Assembly: GCF_900116445.1 (NCBI RefSeq)
Contig: NZ_FPBH01000010.1
Location: forward strand, 186,001-250,000
Length of the DNA: 64,000 nt
Reading direction: 5' to 3'
From: Paraburkholderia aspalathi
GTDB taxonomy: Bacteria > Pseudomonadota > Gammaproteobacteria > Burkholderiales > Burkholderiaceae
The translations under genes were made by a program, and so were the position numbers. Positions 1 to 8,734 of this stretch are shown here, piece by piece. How positions within the stretch are numbered: the first letter of the stretch is position 1; every line of letters starts with the position of its first letter. A model generated the notes under the pieces. It searched no databases. It was not told the DNA's origin and worked only from the letters and a program-made list of their open reading frames with translations.

Positions 1-738
1 GTGGTCGTGACCGACGCGCATCATGACGTCAGCAAGCAGGTCAGCGACGTCGAAGATATGTTGCAAAAGAAGATCGACATCCTGCTCGTGAATCCGACCG
101 ATTCGACCGGCATTCAATCGGCGGTGACGTCGGCGAAGAAGGCGGGCGTGGTGGTGGTTGCTGTTGATGCGAACGCGAACGGTCCGGTTGATTCGTTCGT
201 CGGGTCGAAGAATTACGACGCGGGCGAGATGGCCTGTGAGTATCTGGCGAAGTCGATTGGCGGCAGTGGCGAGGTGGCGATCCTCGATGGCATTCCGGTG
301 GTGCCGATTCTCGAGCGTGTGCGTGGGTGCAAGGCAGCGCTTGCGAAAGTGCCTGGCATCAAACTCGTGGATACGCAGAATGGTAAGCAGGAACGCGCGA
401 CTGCGTTGTCCGTCACCGAGAACATGATTCAGGCGCATCCGAATCTGAAGGGCGTGTTCAGCGTGAACGACGGTGGCTCGATGGGCGCGCTCTCCGCGAT
501 CGAATCATCGGGTAAAGATATCAAGCTGACCAGCGTCGACGGTGCGCCGGAAGCGATCGCCGCGATCCAGAAGCCGAATTCAAAGTTCATCGAAACGTCC
601 GCGCAGTTCCCGGCCGACCAGGTGCGTATCGCACTCGGCATTGCGCTCGCGAAGAAGTGGGGCGCCAATGTGCCGAAGGCGATTCCGGTCGACGTGAAGA
701 TGATCGACAAGAGCAATGCCAAGGGCTTCAGCTGGTAA
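1..738 (+). CDS. Sugar ABC transporter periplasmic substrate-binding protein, 5' end cut by the window
   Basis: The reading frame is open from the first base and ends in TAA at 736-738. The 245 visible residues look like the later part of a type I periplasmic binding protein of the RbsB group (Peripla_BP_4), which is normally about 310-320 aa with a signal peptide. The N-terminus and signal peptide therefore lie upstream, and the GTG at base 1 is an internal Val codon. Typical stretches are ILLVNPTDS, VDANANGPVDSFVGSKN and SVDGAPEAIAAI, the last being the hinge and ligand-side segment of the C-terminal lobe. It would deliver a sugar or sugar alcohol to the ATPase and permease directly downstream (62 bp to the ATPase gene). 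The downstream dehydrogenases and kinase suggest a polyol ligand; that is inference. Confidence 0.9.
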   Translation: MVVTDAHHDVSKQVSDVEDMLQKKIDILLVNPTDSTGIQSAVTSAKKAGVVVVAVDANANGPVDSFVGSKNYDAGEMACEYLAKSIGGSGEVAILDGIPVVPILERVRGCKAALAKVPGIKLVDTQNGKQERATALSVTENMIQAHPNLKGVFSVNDGGSMGALSAIESSGKDIKLTSVDGAPEAIAAIQKPNSKFIETSAQFPADQVRIALGIALAKKWGANVPKAIPVDVKMIDKSNAKGFSW

Positions 739-800
739 GCCGAATGCTCGTTGCCATGTTTCTTCGATGAACATGGCGACGAGCAGCAGAGGAGGACCCG

Positions 801-2321
801 ATGGACACGATACTCAAGCTCGACAAAATCACCAAAAGCTTTCCCGGTGTGAAGGCGTTGCAAGGCATTCACCTGGAAATCGCGCGCGGTGAGATTCACG
901 CGTTGCTCGGCGAAAACGGCGCGGGAAAATCCACGTTGATGAAAATCCTGTGCGGCATCTATCAGCCGGACGAAGGCACGATTACGATCGCGGGCGAAGT
1001 GCGGCACTTCACGAACTACCACGATGCGGTTGCCGCGGGCGTGGGTATCGTGTTTCAGGAGTTCAGCCTGATTCCGTATCTGAACGCGGTTGAGAACATG
1101 TTTCTCGGCCGTGAATTGAAGAACGGTTTGGGTCTGCTCGAGCGCGGCAAGATGCGGCGCGCGGCCGCGGCGATTTTTAAGCGCCTGGGCGTGGCGATCG
1201 ACTTGTCGGTGCCGATTCGTGAGTTGTCGGTTGCGCAGCAGCAGTTCGTTGAAATCGGCAAGGCGTTGTCTTTGGAAGCGCGCATTCTGATTCTGGATGA
1301 GCCGACCGCGACGCTCACACCTGCCGAAGCGGAACACCTGTTCGCGATCATGCGTGACCTGAAACAGCAGGGCGTCGCGATGATCTTCATCTCGCATCAC
1401 CTGGAGGAAATCTTTGAGGTGTGCGATCGCATTACCGTATTGCGCGACGGCCAGTACGTCGGCATGACGGAGGTCGCGCAATCCGATGTGAGCCGTCTGG
1501 TGGAAATGATGGTGGGGCGTCGCATCGAGAACAGCTTTCCGCCGAAGCCGCCACTGCGTACTGATGCGAAGATCGTGCTCGACGTCGAAAAGCTGCAGTT
1601 GCTGAAAGACAGCCCGGTGCTGAGCTTCAATTTGCGTGAAGGCGAGATTCTCGGTTTCGCTGGACTGGTCGGTTCGGGCCGCACGGAAACCGCGCTGGCC
1701 GTGATCGGCGCTGACCCGGCGTACGTGAAAGAAATCCGCATCAACGGCACAGCCGAAAAACTATCCGATCCCGCCGATGCTCTGCGCGCCGGCGTCGGCA
1801 TTCTTCCTGAGAGCCGCAAGACCGAAGGCCTGATCACTGATTTCTCGATTAAGCAGAACATCTCGATCAACAACCTCGGCAAGTACCGCTCGCTGCGCTT
1901 CTTCATCGATCAGCGCAGTGAAGCGCGTGCGACCGCCGACATCATGAAGCGCGTCGGCGTCAAAGCCCCGACGATGCACACCGAAGTCGCGACGCTCTCA
2001 GGCGGCAATCAGCAAAAGGTGGTGATCGCGCGCTGGCTGAATCACCACACCAACATCCTCATCTTCGACGAACCGACACGCGGCATCGACGTCGGCGCCA
2101 AAGCCGAAATCTATCTGCTGATGCGCGAACTCACCGCGCGCGGCTACTCGATCATCATGATCTCGTCCGAACTGCCGGAGATCGTCGGCATGTGCGACCG
2201 CGTCGCCGTGTTCCGGCAGGGCCGCATCGAAGCGATGCTCAAAGGCGGCGAGATCGACTCGAACGCCGTGATGACCTATGCAACAGCCGGCACCCGTGGA
2301 GCAGCTCATGAACACGCCTAA
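801..2321 (+). CDS. Sugar ABC transporter ATP-binding protein (RbsA/MglA-type, two ABC domains)
   Basis: The 506-aa length is normal for the CUT2 class of carbohydrate importers, whose ATPase is one chain with two ABC domains. Domain 1 has Walker A GENGAGKST at residues 37-45, signature LSVAQQQ near 142 and Walker B ILILDEPTA near 162. Domain 2 has a degenerate Walker A (GLVGSGRTE), as usual in this family, then LSGGNQQKV near 400 and ILIFDEPTRGID near 418. The start has AGGAGG at 790-795, about 5 nt upstream of ATG. It energises uptake through the permease encoded next, whose start overlaps the end of this gene. The ligand cannot be read from the ATPase alone. Confidence 0.95.
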   Translation: MDTILKLDKITKSFPGVKALQGIHLEIARGEIHALLGENGAGKSTLMKILCGIYQPDEGTITIAGEVRHFTNYHDAVAAGVGIVFQEFSLIPYLNAVENMFLGRELKNGLGLLERGKMRRAAAAIFKRLGVAIDLSVPIRELSVAQQQFVEIGKALSLEARILILDEPTATLTPAEAEHLFAIMRDLKQQGVAMIFISHHLEEIFEVCDRITVLRDGQYVGMTEVAQSDVSRLVEMMVGRRIENSFPPKPPLRTDAKIVLDVEKLQLLKDSPVLSFNLREGEILGFAGLVGSGRTETALAVIGADPAYVKEIRINGTAEKLSDPADALRAGVGILPESRKTEGLITDFSIKQNISINNLGKYRSLRFFIDQRSEARATADIMKRVGVKAPTMHTEVATLSGGNQQKVVIARWLNHHTNILIFDEPTRGIDVGAKAEIYLLMRELTARGYSIIMISSELPEIVGMCDRVAVFRQGRIEAMLKGGEIDSNAVMTYATAGTRGAAHEHA

Positions 2322-3315
2322 TCCTTCTTCATCGCCGAAAACGTCGACTGTCAGTAGTGACACGCCGGGCGCACCGGTGCGCTTTACGTGGGCCGCGTTG
2401 AAACGCTCGACGCTGTTCTATCCGTTCATCGGCTTGCTGGTGGTGTGCATCGTGATGGTATTCGCGAGCGACAGTTTTCTCTCCGCTGCGAATCTGGAGA
2501 ACGTGCTGCGCCAGGTGTCGATCAACGCGATCATTGCTGTGGGGATGACGTGCGTGATTCTGACTGGAGGTATCGATCTGTCGGTTGGCTCCGTGATGGC
2601 TTTGGCGGGCACGCTCGCCGCGGGTTTGATGGTGGCCGGGATGAACGCAGTGGCTGCCTTGGCGGTCGGCGTCGCAGTCGGTTTGGGCTTCGGCGCTGCG
2701 AACGGATTCTTCGTCGCGTTCGCCGGTATGCCACCGATCATCGTCACGCTCGCGACGATGGGGATCGCCCGCGGCCTCGCGCTGATCTACACGGGTGGTT
2801 ATCCAATCGACGGCCTGCCTGAGTGGGTCAGTTTCTTCGGCAGCGGCAAGATCTTCGGCATTCAGGCGCCGGTTGTGATCATGGTGGTGATCTATGCGAT
2901 CGCCTGGGTGTTGCTCGAACGGATGCCGTTCGGCCGCTACGTGTATGCGATTGGCGGCAACGAACAGGCGACGCGTCTGTCCGGTGTGCGTGTGGCTCGC
3001 GTGAAGTTGATCGTCTACTCGATTGCTGGTTTGACGTCCTCCTTCGCCGCCATCGTGTTGACTGCACGCTTGATGAGCGGCCAGCCGAACGCAGGCGTCG
3101 GTTTCGAACTCGATGCCATCGCCGCCGTGGTGATGGGTGGTACCTCGATTTCCGGTGGACGCGGCTCGATCATCGGCACTCTGATCGGCGCGTTGCTACT
3201 GGGCGTGTTGAACAACGGCCTGAACATGGTCGGCGTGAATCCTTATGTGCAGAACGTGATCAAGGGCGGAATTATTTTGCTGGCGATCTACATCAGCCGC
3301 GACCGTAGAAAGTAA
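2308..3315 (+). CDS. Sugar ABC transporter permease (RbsC-type)
   Basis: This is a hydrophobic 335-aa inner-membrane permease of the BPD_transp_2 family. The family hallmark ILTGGIDLSVGSVMAL is present near residue 90, and GTSISGGRGSIIGTLIGAL near 285 is the second conserved loop. About 8-10 membrane segments are visible. I chose ATG 2308 because GGAG lies at 2298-2301. An in-frame ATG at 2278 exists but lies deeper inside the ATPase gene and lacks a ribosome site. The chosen start overlaps the ATPase stop by 14 bp, indicating translational coupling. With the two preceding genes it forms a complete CUT2 importer. Confidence 0.93.
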   Translation: MNTPNPSSSPKTSTVSSDTPGAPVRFTWAALKRSTLFYPFIGLLVVCIVMVFASDSFLSAANLENVLRQVSINAIIAVGMTCVILTGGIDLSVGSVMALAGTLAAGLMVAGMNAVAALAVGVAVGLGFGAANGFFVAFAGMPPIIVTLATMGIARGLALIYTGGYPIDGLPEWVSFFGSGKIFGIQAPVVIMVVIYAIAWVLLERMPFGRYVYAIGGNEQATRLSGVRVARVKLIVYSIAGLTSSFAAIVLTARLMSGQPNAGVGFELDAIAAVVMGGTSISGGRGSIIGTLIGALLLGVLNNGLNMVGVNPYVQNVIKGGIILLAIYISRDRRK

Positions 3316-3349
3316 CTCTTAAACGACCTCCTTTTAGCAGGACCATGCA

Positions 3350-4444
3350 ATGACTCAATCCACGCAATCCGATAAGCAGGAAATGACGGCGATCGTCTGC
3401 CACGCACCGAAAGACTATCGCGTCGAACAGGTGTCCAAGCCCAAGGCCCGCGCGCATGAGCTGGTGATCCGAATCGCCGCGTGCGGTATCTGCGCGAGCG
3501 ACTGTAAGTGTCATTCTGGCGCGAAGATGTTTTGGGGCGGCCCGAGCCCATGGGTCAAAGCGCCGGTGATTCCGGGCCACGAGTTCTTCGGTTTCGTCGA
3601 AGAAATCGGCGAGGGTGCGGCCGATCACTTCGGGGTGAAGATCGGCGACCGCGTGATCGCCGAACAGATTGTGCCGTGCGGCAAATGCCGTTATTGCAAA
3701 TCCGGCCAGTACTGGATGTGTGAGGTGCACAACATTTTCGGTTTCCAGCGCGAAGTCGCGGACGGCGGCATGGCCGAATATATGCGCATTCCGCCGACGG
3801 CAATCGTCCATAAGATTCCCGATGGCATCTCGCTCGAAGACGCCGCGATCATTGAACCGCTTGCTTGCGCGATCCACACGGTGAACCGCGGTGATCTGCA
3901 ACTCGACGACGTGGTGGTGATTGCCGGAGCAGGTCCGCTTGGCTTGATGATGACGCAAGTCGCGCATCTGAAAACACCGAAGAAGCTGGTCGTGATCGAT
4001 CTGGTTGAGGAGCGTCTGGCACTTGCGCGTGAATACGGCGCGGACGTGACGATCAATCCGAAACAGGAAGACGCACTGGCGATCATTCATTCGCTGACTG
4101 ATGGCTATGGTTGCGACGTTTATATCGAAACGACCGGCGCGCCGATCGGCGTCAATCAGGGCATGGAGATGATCCGCAAGCTTGGGCGCTTCGTCGAGTT
4201 TTCCGTGTTCGGTTCGGATACGACGCTGGACTGGTCGGTGATCGGCGACCGCAAGGAACTCGATGTGCGCGGCGCGCATCTGGGTCCATACTGTTATCCG
4301 ATTGCGATCGATTTGCTGGCGCGCGGGCTCGTGACGTCGAAGGGTATTGTCACGCACGGCTTTTCGCTGGAAGAATGGGACGAAGCGATCAAGGTCGCTA
4401 ACTCGCTCGATTCGATCAAGGTATTGATGAAGCCGCGTGCCTGA
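3350..4444 (+). CDS. Zn-dependent polyol dehydrogenase, erythritol/L-threitol dehydrogenase-like
   Basis: A 364-aa medium-chain alcohol dehydrogenase. Catalytic-zinc ligands are visible as Cys48 in GICASD and His77-Glu78 in GHEFFG. The structural-zinc cysteines are 110, 113, 116 and 124 in CGKCRYCKSGQYWMC. The Rossmann motif AGAGPLGLM is followed by an acidic VVIDLVEE, which points to NAD rather than NADP. It would oxidise a sugar alcohol imported by the upstream ABC system to a ketose for the kinase downstream. The overall sequence recalls the erythritol/L-threitol dehydrogenase group, but the substrate is inference. An internal ATG at 3383 is an alternative start; sorbitol- or threonine-type dehydrogenases are other possible family names. 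Confidence 0.85.
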   Translation: MTQSTQSDKQEMTAIVCHAPKDYRVEQVSKPKARAHELVIRIAACGICASDCKCHSGAKMFWGGPSPWVKAPVIPGHEFFGFVEEIGEGAADHFGVKIGDRVIAEQIVPCGKCRYCKSGQYWMCEVHNIFGFQREVADGGMAEYMRIPPTAIVHKIPDGISLEDAAIIEPLACAIHTVNRGDLQLDDVVVIAGAGPLGLMMTQVAHLKTPKKLVVIDLVEERLALAREYGADVTINPKQEDALAIIHSLTDGYGCDVYIETTGAPIGVNQGMEMIRKLGRFVEFSVFGSDTTLDWSVIGDRKELDVRGAHLGPYCYPIAIDLLARGLVTSKGIVTHGFSLEEWDEAIKVANSLDSIKVLMKPRA

Positions 4445-4495
4445 GCGCTTGGCGCGGCGCGAGGCAAGGACGAGCGGCATATAAACGGAGACTGT

Positions 4496-6040
4496 ATGGA
4501 CTACGTCATCGGCGTCGATATCGGCACGCAGAGCACCAAGGCTTTGCTGGTCGATCAGCACGGCACGATCGTCGCGCAGCATGCGTCGAGCTATCAGCCG
4601 GACACGCCCAAGCCGCTATGGGCCGAGCAATGGCCGGCAGTGTGGTTGAAGGCGGTGGTGGAGTGTATTGCGGCTTGCGTGCGCAAGGCGAAGGAGGCGG
4701 GTGTCGCGGCGAAGTCGATCAAGGCGGTGTGCGTGAGCAGTCTGTATGGCGGCTCGGGAATTCCCGTCGATAGTGATATGCGGCCGCTTTATCCGTGCCT
4801 GATCTGGATGGACCGGCGTGCGACCGATCAGGTCGAGTGGGTGCGTAAAAACATCGACCTCGAGCGCTTGTATGCGATCACGGGCAACGGTGTGGACAGC
4901 TACTACGGTTACACGAAGATGCTGTGGCTGCGCGATCACGAGCCGGAAATCTGGGCGCATACGCGTTACTTCCTGCCGCCGAACGCTTACGTGATTTACA
5001 TGCTGTCCGGTGAGGTCGCCGTCGATCATAGTTCGGCGGGCAATATCGGCGGCTTCTACGATATCGCGAAACGCGACTGGTCGGACGAAGCGCTCGACAT
5101 GCTCGGCATTCCCGCAACCATGATGCCGGAGCGGTTGGTGGAATCGTCGGACGTGGTGGGCGGGTTGTTGTCGCAGTGGACCGGGCAGCTTGGATTGGAG
5201 GCGGGCACGGCGATCGTTGCGGGCGGCGTGGATGCTGCGGTGGCGACGTTTGCCGCGGGAGTCACGCGTGCTGGGCAGCACGTTGCGATGATCGGTACGA
5301 GTATGTGCTGGGGGTATATCAACCAGACAGTCGATGCGCGGCATGGGTTGATCAGCATGCCGCATGTGTTCAACGGTCAGCGCGATATTTATGTCTTCGG
5401 TGGTGCGATTACGGCGGGCGCTTCGGTGACGTGGTATCGCGAGCAGTTTTGTCATGCGGAGACCGAGGCGGCGCGTGCGATGCCGAATGGGGATCCGCAT
5501 CGCTTGCTTGAAGAAAGTGCTTCTCAGATTCCCGCAGGCTCTGATGGTGTGATGTTCTTGCCGTATTTGATGGGAGAACGAAGCCCCGTGTGGGATGCGA
5601 AGGCGAGTGGGGCGTTTGTCGGCCTGAGCCTGTATCACACGCGGGCACATCTGTATCGTGCGGTGCTGGAGGGCGTGTCGTTCGCGTTGAAGCACAACAT
5701 CGAAGCGGGACGTAAAGGCGCGCAATCGTTGGATGACAAGTTGATCGTCGTGGGCGGCGCCGCGCATTCGGATTTGTGGATGCAGATCATTGCGGACATT
5801 ACCGGCTATCCGGTCTACACGATCGAGCAGGACGTGGAGGCGGCCATGGGCGCGGCGTTGCTGGCGGGTGTCGGTGTTGGCCTGGTATCGCGTGAAGAAG
5901 CGCAGAACGGATGGGTCACGCTGATTGAACGTGCAGAGCCGAACGCGCAACGGATGGCGCTGTATGAGCAACGGTTCGGCGTTTATAGGGATTTGTATCC
6001 GGCGTTGAAGCCGGTCATGCATCGGTTGCAGACATCATGA
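4496..6040 (+). CDS. FGGY-family carbohydrate kinase
   Basis: The 514-aa length is normal for FGGY kinases. The N-terminal phosphate-binding motif GVDIGTQSTKALLVD is at residues 6-20. The C-terminal ADP-binding signature VVGGAAHSDLWMQIIAD lies near 420. It should phosphorylate the ketose made by the adjacent dehydrogenases, trapping it in the cell. FGGY members act on xylulose, ribulose, erythritol, glycerol and others, and the exact sugar cannot be read here. GGAG lies at 4485-4488 before ATG 4496. Its stop overlaps the start of the next gene by 4 bp (ATGA), so the two are probably translated together. Confidence 0.9.
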   Translation: MDYVIGVDIGTQSTKALLVDQHGTIVAQHASSYQPDTPKPLWAEQWPAVWLKAVVECIAACVRKAKEAGVAAKSIKAVCVSSLYGGSGIPVDSDMRPLYPCLIWMDRRATDQVEWVRKNIDLERLYAITGNGVDSYYGYTKMLWLRDHEPEIWAHTRYFLPPNAYVIYMLSGEVAVDHSSAGNIGGFYDIAKRDWSDEALDMLGIPATMMPERLVESSDVVGGLLSQWTGQLGLEAGTAIVAGGVDAAVATFAAGVTRAGQHVAMIGTSMCWGYINQTVDARHGLISMPHVFNGQRDIYVFGGAITAGASVTWYREQFCHAETEAARAMPNGDPHRLLEESASQIPAGSDGVMFLPYLMGERSPVWDAKASGAFVGLSLYHTRAHLYRAVLEGVSFALKHNIEAGRKGAQSLDDKLIVVGGAAHSDLWMQIIADITGYPVYTIEQDVEAAMGAALLAGVGVGLVSREEAQNGWVTLIERAEPNAQRMALYEQRFGVYRDLYPALKPVMHRLQTS

Positions 6041-6774
6041 ATGCTACTTTTGATTTTTCTGGTCACTCGATTCTTGTGACGGGTGCGTCGAGTGGAATTG
6101 GGCGCGCGACGGTGGAAGCGTTGTGTGCTTCTGGCGCGAGTGTGGTCGCCGCGGCGCGGAATGTGAATGAGCTTGCGCGGTTGGCTGAGGAAACGGGCTG
6201 CGAACCGATGATGCTCGATGTGAGCGATGAGTCCGCTATTGATGACGCATTGGGTTCGCTCGATGCGTTTGATGGGCTCGTGAACTGTGCGGGGATCGCG
6301 TTGCTTGAGCGTGCGGTGGATACGACCGGCGCGAGTTTCGATCGTGTGATGGGGGTGAATGCGCGCGGAGCGGTGCTGGTTGCGAAGCATGTGGCTCGCG
6401 GGATGATCGATGCGAAGCGCGCTGGCAGCATCGTGAACGTTTCCAGTCAGGCTGCGCTCGTGGCGCTGGATGACCATTTGAGTTACTCGGCTTCCAAGGC
6501 GGCGCTCGATGCTGTTACGCGGGCTTTGTGTATCGAGTTGGGGCCATACGGTATCCGGGTGAATAGCGTCAATCCTACGGTGACGTTGACGCCGATGGCG
6601 GTGCAGGCGTGGAGTGATCCTGTGAAACGCGATCCTGCGTTGAAGGCGATTCCTCTGCATCGCTTCGCGGAGTCCGCAGAGGTTGCTGCGCCGATTATGT
6701 TTTTGTTGAGCGATGCGGCTTCGATGATTAGTGGGGTTTGTTTGCCGATTGATGGGGGGTATACGGCGAGGTGA
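6037..6774 (+). CDS. Short-chain dehydrogenase, L-xylulose reductase (DCXR)-like
   Basis: A 245-aa classical SDR. The cofactor motif TGASSGIG is at residues 15-22, NCAG at 83-86, catalytic Ser136 in NVSSQ, and Tyr150/Lys154 in YSASK. The C-terminal half (VNPTVTLTPMAVQAWSDP, IPLHRFAE, FLLSDAASMISG) closely follows the dicarbonyl/L-xylulose reductase family rather than generic FabG. It would interconvert a polyol and a ketose. Together with the Zn dehydrogenase it could let the operon use two stereoisomers or carry out oxidation followed by reduction. It starts inside the kinase stop codon (ATGA) and is the last gene before a terminator. Many codons end in T, unlike the housekeeping genes later in the window. 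Confidence 0.88.
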   Translation: MNATFDFSGHSILVTGASSGIGRATVEALCASGASVVAAARNVNELARLAEETGCEPMMLDVSDESAIDDALGSLDAFDGLVNCAGIALLERAVDTTGASFDRVMGVNARGAVLVAKHVARGMIDAKRAGSIVNVSSQAALVALDDHLSYSASKAALDAVTRALCIELGPYGIRVNSVNPTVTLTPMAVQAWSDPVKRDPALKAIPLHRFAESAEVAAPIMFLLSDAASMISGVCLPIDGGYTAR

Positions 6775-6816
6775 TTGGTCTATCTGCGCGGCGTTGGTGG
6801 TGAGTGCGTTTGCATA

Positions 6817-6845
6817 AATAAGGCGCGAACAATTCGCGCCTTATT
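6817..6845 (+). terminator. Terminator of the polyol operon
   Basis: A perfect 13-bp stem (AATAAGGCGCGAA, 6817-6829, pairing with 6833-6845) has a 3-nt loop. The flanks are A- and T-rich on both sides, so it may also stop the convergent gene ending at 6878. It lies 43 bp after the SDR stop. Confidence 0.85.
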
Positions 6846-6877
6846 CTTTGCAGCGGCATCGTGGCCGCGACTTCACC

Positions 6878-7363
6878 CTAGTGCTTCACTGTCGTCTGCT
6901 GCGCATCAGCCCGCGCACACGCAGCAGTCCTCACGCGCTCCCGCTTACGCGTCACCGCTTTGTCTGACGCAGCTTCAGCTTCGGCCGCAGCTTCCCCTGC
7001 TTCCCGCCCCGCCTCTGCAGCATCCGAGAGAAGCTTCGTCGCAAGCTTGGCTGTGATGCGACTATGAGCAACTCCCTTCGCATCGAGCGCGATCACCTGG
7101 TACAGGTCACGGTCACATTCAACTTCCTGCTGGTATTGCTCGACGGTATAGAGCAGGTGTTCCAGCAGGTTGCGCTCACTGCGTCTTTCTTCAACCGTCG
7201 TAGCTGGGCATCGGGTGATGCTCGCCGCGAGATCGATCAGTGTTCGAAGCTGTCGGATTTGTCGATCGCATGCTCCAAAAGCCGACAGTGCGAGCTTTTC
7301 GTACTGGAGCGCATCAACGGGCGGTCGTGATGCCGTTTGAGTCTTCTTGGTGGTTTTGGTCAT
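6878..7363 (-). CDS. Hypothetical protein, unrecognised, 161 aa
   Basis: I do not recognise this family. The start is taken as CAT at 7361-7363, giving MTKTTKKTQTAS; a longer in-frame reading to 7483 lacks a better ribosome site. The protein is soluble and has no signal peptide or membrane segment. The middle (residues about 20-110) is predicted helical with an evenly spaced Leu/Ile pattern. The C-terminal 45 residues are an Ala/Glu/Arg-rich helix (EAGREAGEAAAEAEAASDKAV), coiled-coil-like, followed by a basic tail. The stop codon of an upstream 78-codon ORF overlaps this ATG as ATGA. No neighbour suggests a function. Confidence 0.6.
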   Translation of the reverse strand: MTKTTKKTQTASRPPVDALQYEKLALSAFGACDRQIRQLRTLIDLAASITRCPATTVEERRSERNLLEHLLYTVEQYQQEVECDRDLYQVIALDAKGVAHSRITAKLATKLLSDAAEAGREAGEAAAEAEAASDKAVTRKRERVRTAACARADAQQTTVKH

Positions 7364-7596
7364 GGTGCGATTTCCGATGTGTTCCTGAAACGCCCGACAC
7401 TCTCTAACAGACGGGGTGAGCGGGCACGTAGCGAGTTTGAGAGACCGGGCAACAAAACGAAACCGGCGAGCCTTGCGACCCACTCACCACGGCCCGCCCA
7501 TAGGAAAGGCGTGCGTGATTGAACACTACCTACTTTCAGAAGTAGTGCGTTTCGTTGCTTCGGGCTCTCACACCCAGCCGTCTTGTCCAACGGCAC
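7360..7596 (-). other. Candidate upstream leader ORF, ATGA-coupled to the 161-aa gene
   Basis: A 78-codon frame beginning GTG at 7596 ends in TGA that shares bases with the ATG of the following gene. The predicted peptide contains ESPKQRNALLLK and PFLWAGRGEWVARLAGF; it is Arg/Leu-rich and has no signal peptide. The start has no clear Shine-Dalgarno. The DNA is also structured: arms CACTAC/GTAGTG at 7524-7529 and 7542-7547, and GCGGGC/GCCCGC at 7420-7425 and 7492-7497. It may be a translated leader, or a conserved structured RNA whose ORF is incidental. I cannot decide between these from the sequence. Confidence 0.35.
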
Positions 7597-7755
7597 ATGG
7601 AAATCTAACCCAACCGTTTTTTAAGACGATCAACCAAACAGGCTAAACACACGAATTGTGACCAATCTTTACGTTTTTACCTGTGCGCCTACGCTGCACC
7701 ACGCATCGCACGAACACGCGCAATGCATCGAGCATTGGCAACGAAACGAAGACGC

Positions 7756-8724
7756 CTAAAGCATCGTCCTCACATGCCAAAGTTCAGGAAACAAAACCAC
7801 ATCGAGCATCTTCCGCAGATAAGGAGCGCCGCTCGTACCACCCGTGCCTTGCTTGAACCCAATAATCCGCTCAACCGTCGTCACATGCCTGAACCGCCAC
7901 TGTCGAAACGCATCCTCGAGATCGACAAGCTCCTCCGCCATCTCATACAACTCCCAATGTTGCGACGGATTCCGATAAACCTCCAACCACGCCGCCTCAA
8001 CAGAAGCATCATGCGTAGTCGGCTGCGTCCAATCCCGATCCAGCCTGGACGGTGAAATCGCAAACCCACGCCGCGCCAGCAGTCGAACAACTTCATCGTA
8101 AAACGAAGGCGCTTCCAGCGAAGCCGTCACCTCAGCAAGAACATCTGCCCGATGCGCGTGCGGCTTCAGCATCTGCTCATTCTTATTGCCGAGCAAAAAC
8201 TCGATCTGCCGATACTGATAAGACTGAAATCCGGAAGAGCTACCCAGATAAGGCCGCATCGCCGTGTACTCGGACGGCGTCATCGTCGCGAGAACGCTCC
8301 ATGCCTGCACGAGCTGCTCCATGATCCGCGACACGCGAGCGAGCATCTTGAACGCCGGCGGCAACTCATCGCGATGCACCGCCTTCAATGCCGCGCGCAA
8401 TTCATACAGCGCGAGCTTCATCCACAACTCACTCGTCTGATGCTGGATGATGAACAGCATCTCGTTGTGATCCGGCGACAACGGATGCTGCGCATCCAGC
8501 ACCGTCCCCAGCGAAAGATAGTCGCCGTAACTCATCGACTCCGAAAAATCGAGCTGCGCGTCATGCCAGCCGTCGCCGGAATCGGCGGCAGCAGTGGCCG
8601 TAGCAGACGCCGTAGCAGCAGCCGAAGGAGCAACCGAAGGAGCAACCCCACTGCCATGCCCAAACGGACACCCTTGCGCCGGTTTCTCTTCCGGCAATCC
8701 CGGCGTTTGCATATGATCGGTCAT
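7756..8724 (-). CDS. kynA: Tryptophan 2,3-dioxygenase
   Basis: The enzyme opens the indole ring of L-tryptophan with O2 to give N-formylkynurenine, using heme, in the cytoplasm. The 322-aa protein contains the family block FIIQHQTSELWMKLALYEL with the heme/substrate-side His, then RPYLGSSSGFQSYQYRQIEF, and near the C-terminus GTGGTSGAPYLRKML. About 45 N-terminal residues (Ala-rich, AAATASATATAA) precede the conserved domain and look disordered. The start has AAGGAG about 7 nt upstream. It lies 10 bp after kynU and is the last gene of the kynB-kynU-kynA unit. Confidence 0.97.
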   Translation of the reverse strand: MTDHMQTPGLPEEKPAQGCPFGHGSGVAPSVAPSAAATASATATAAADSGDGWHDAQLDFSESMSYGDYLSLGTVLDAQHPLSPDHNEMLFIIQHQTSELWMKLALYELRAALKAVHRDELPPAFKMLARVSRIMEQLVQAWSVLATMTPSEYTAMRPYLGSSSGFQSYQYRQIEFLLGNKNEQMLKPHAHRADVLAEVTASLEAPSFYDEVVRLLARRGFAISPSRLDRDWTQPTTHDASVEAAWLEVYRNPSQHWELYEMAEELVDLEDAFRQWRFRHVTTVERIIGFKQGTGGTSGAPYLRKMLDVVLFPELWHVRTML

Positions 8725-8734
8725 CGCGCGCTCC

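Noticed and set aside
3293..6022. Long minus-strand frames of 429 and 468 codons
   Set aside because: Both are antisense to the dehydrogenase and kinase genes, with no recognisable protein motif.
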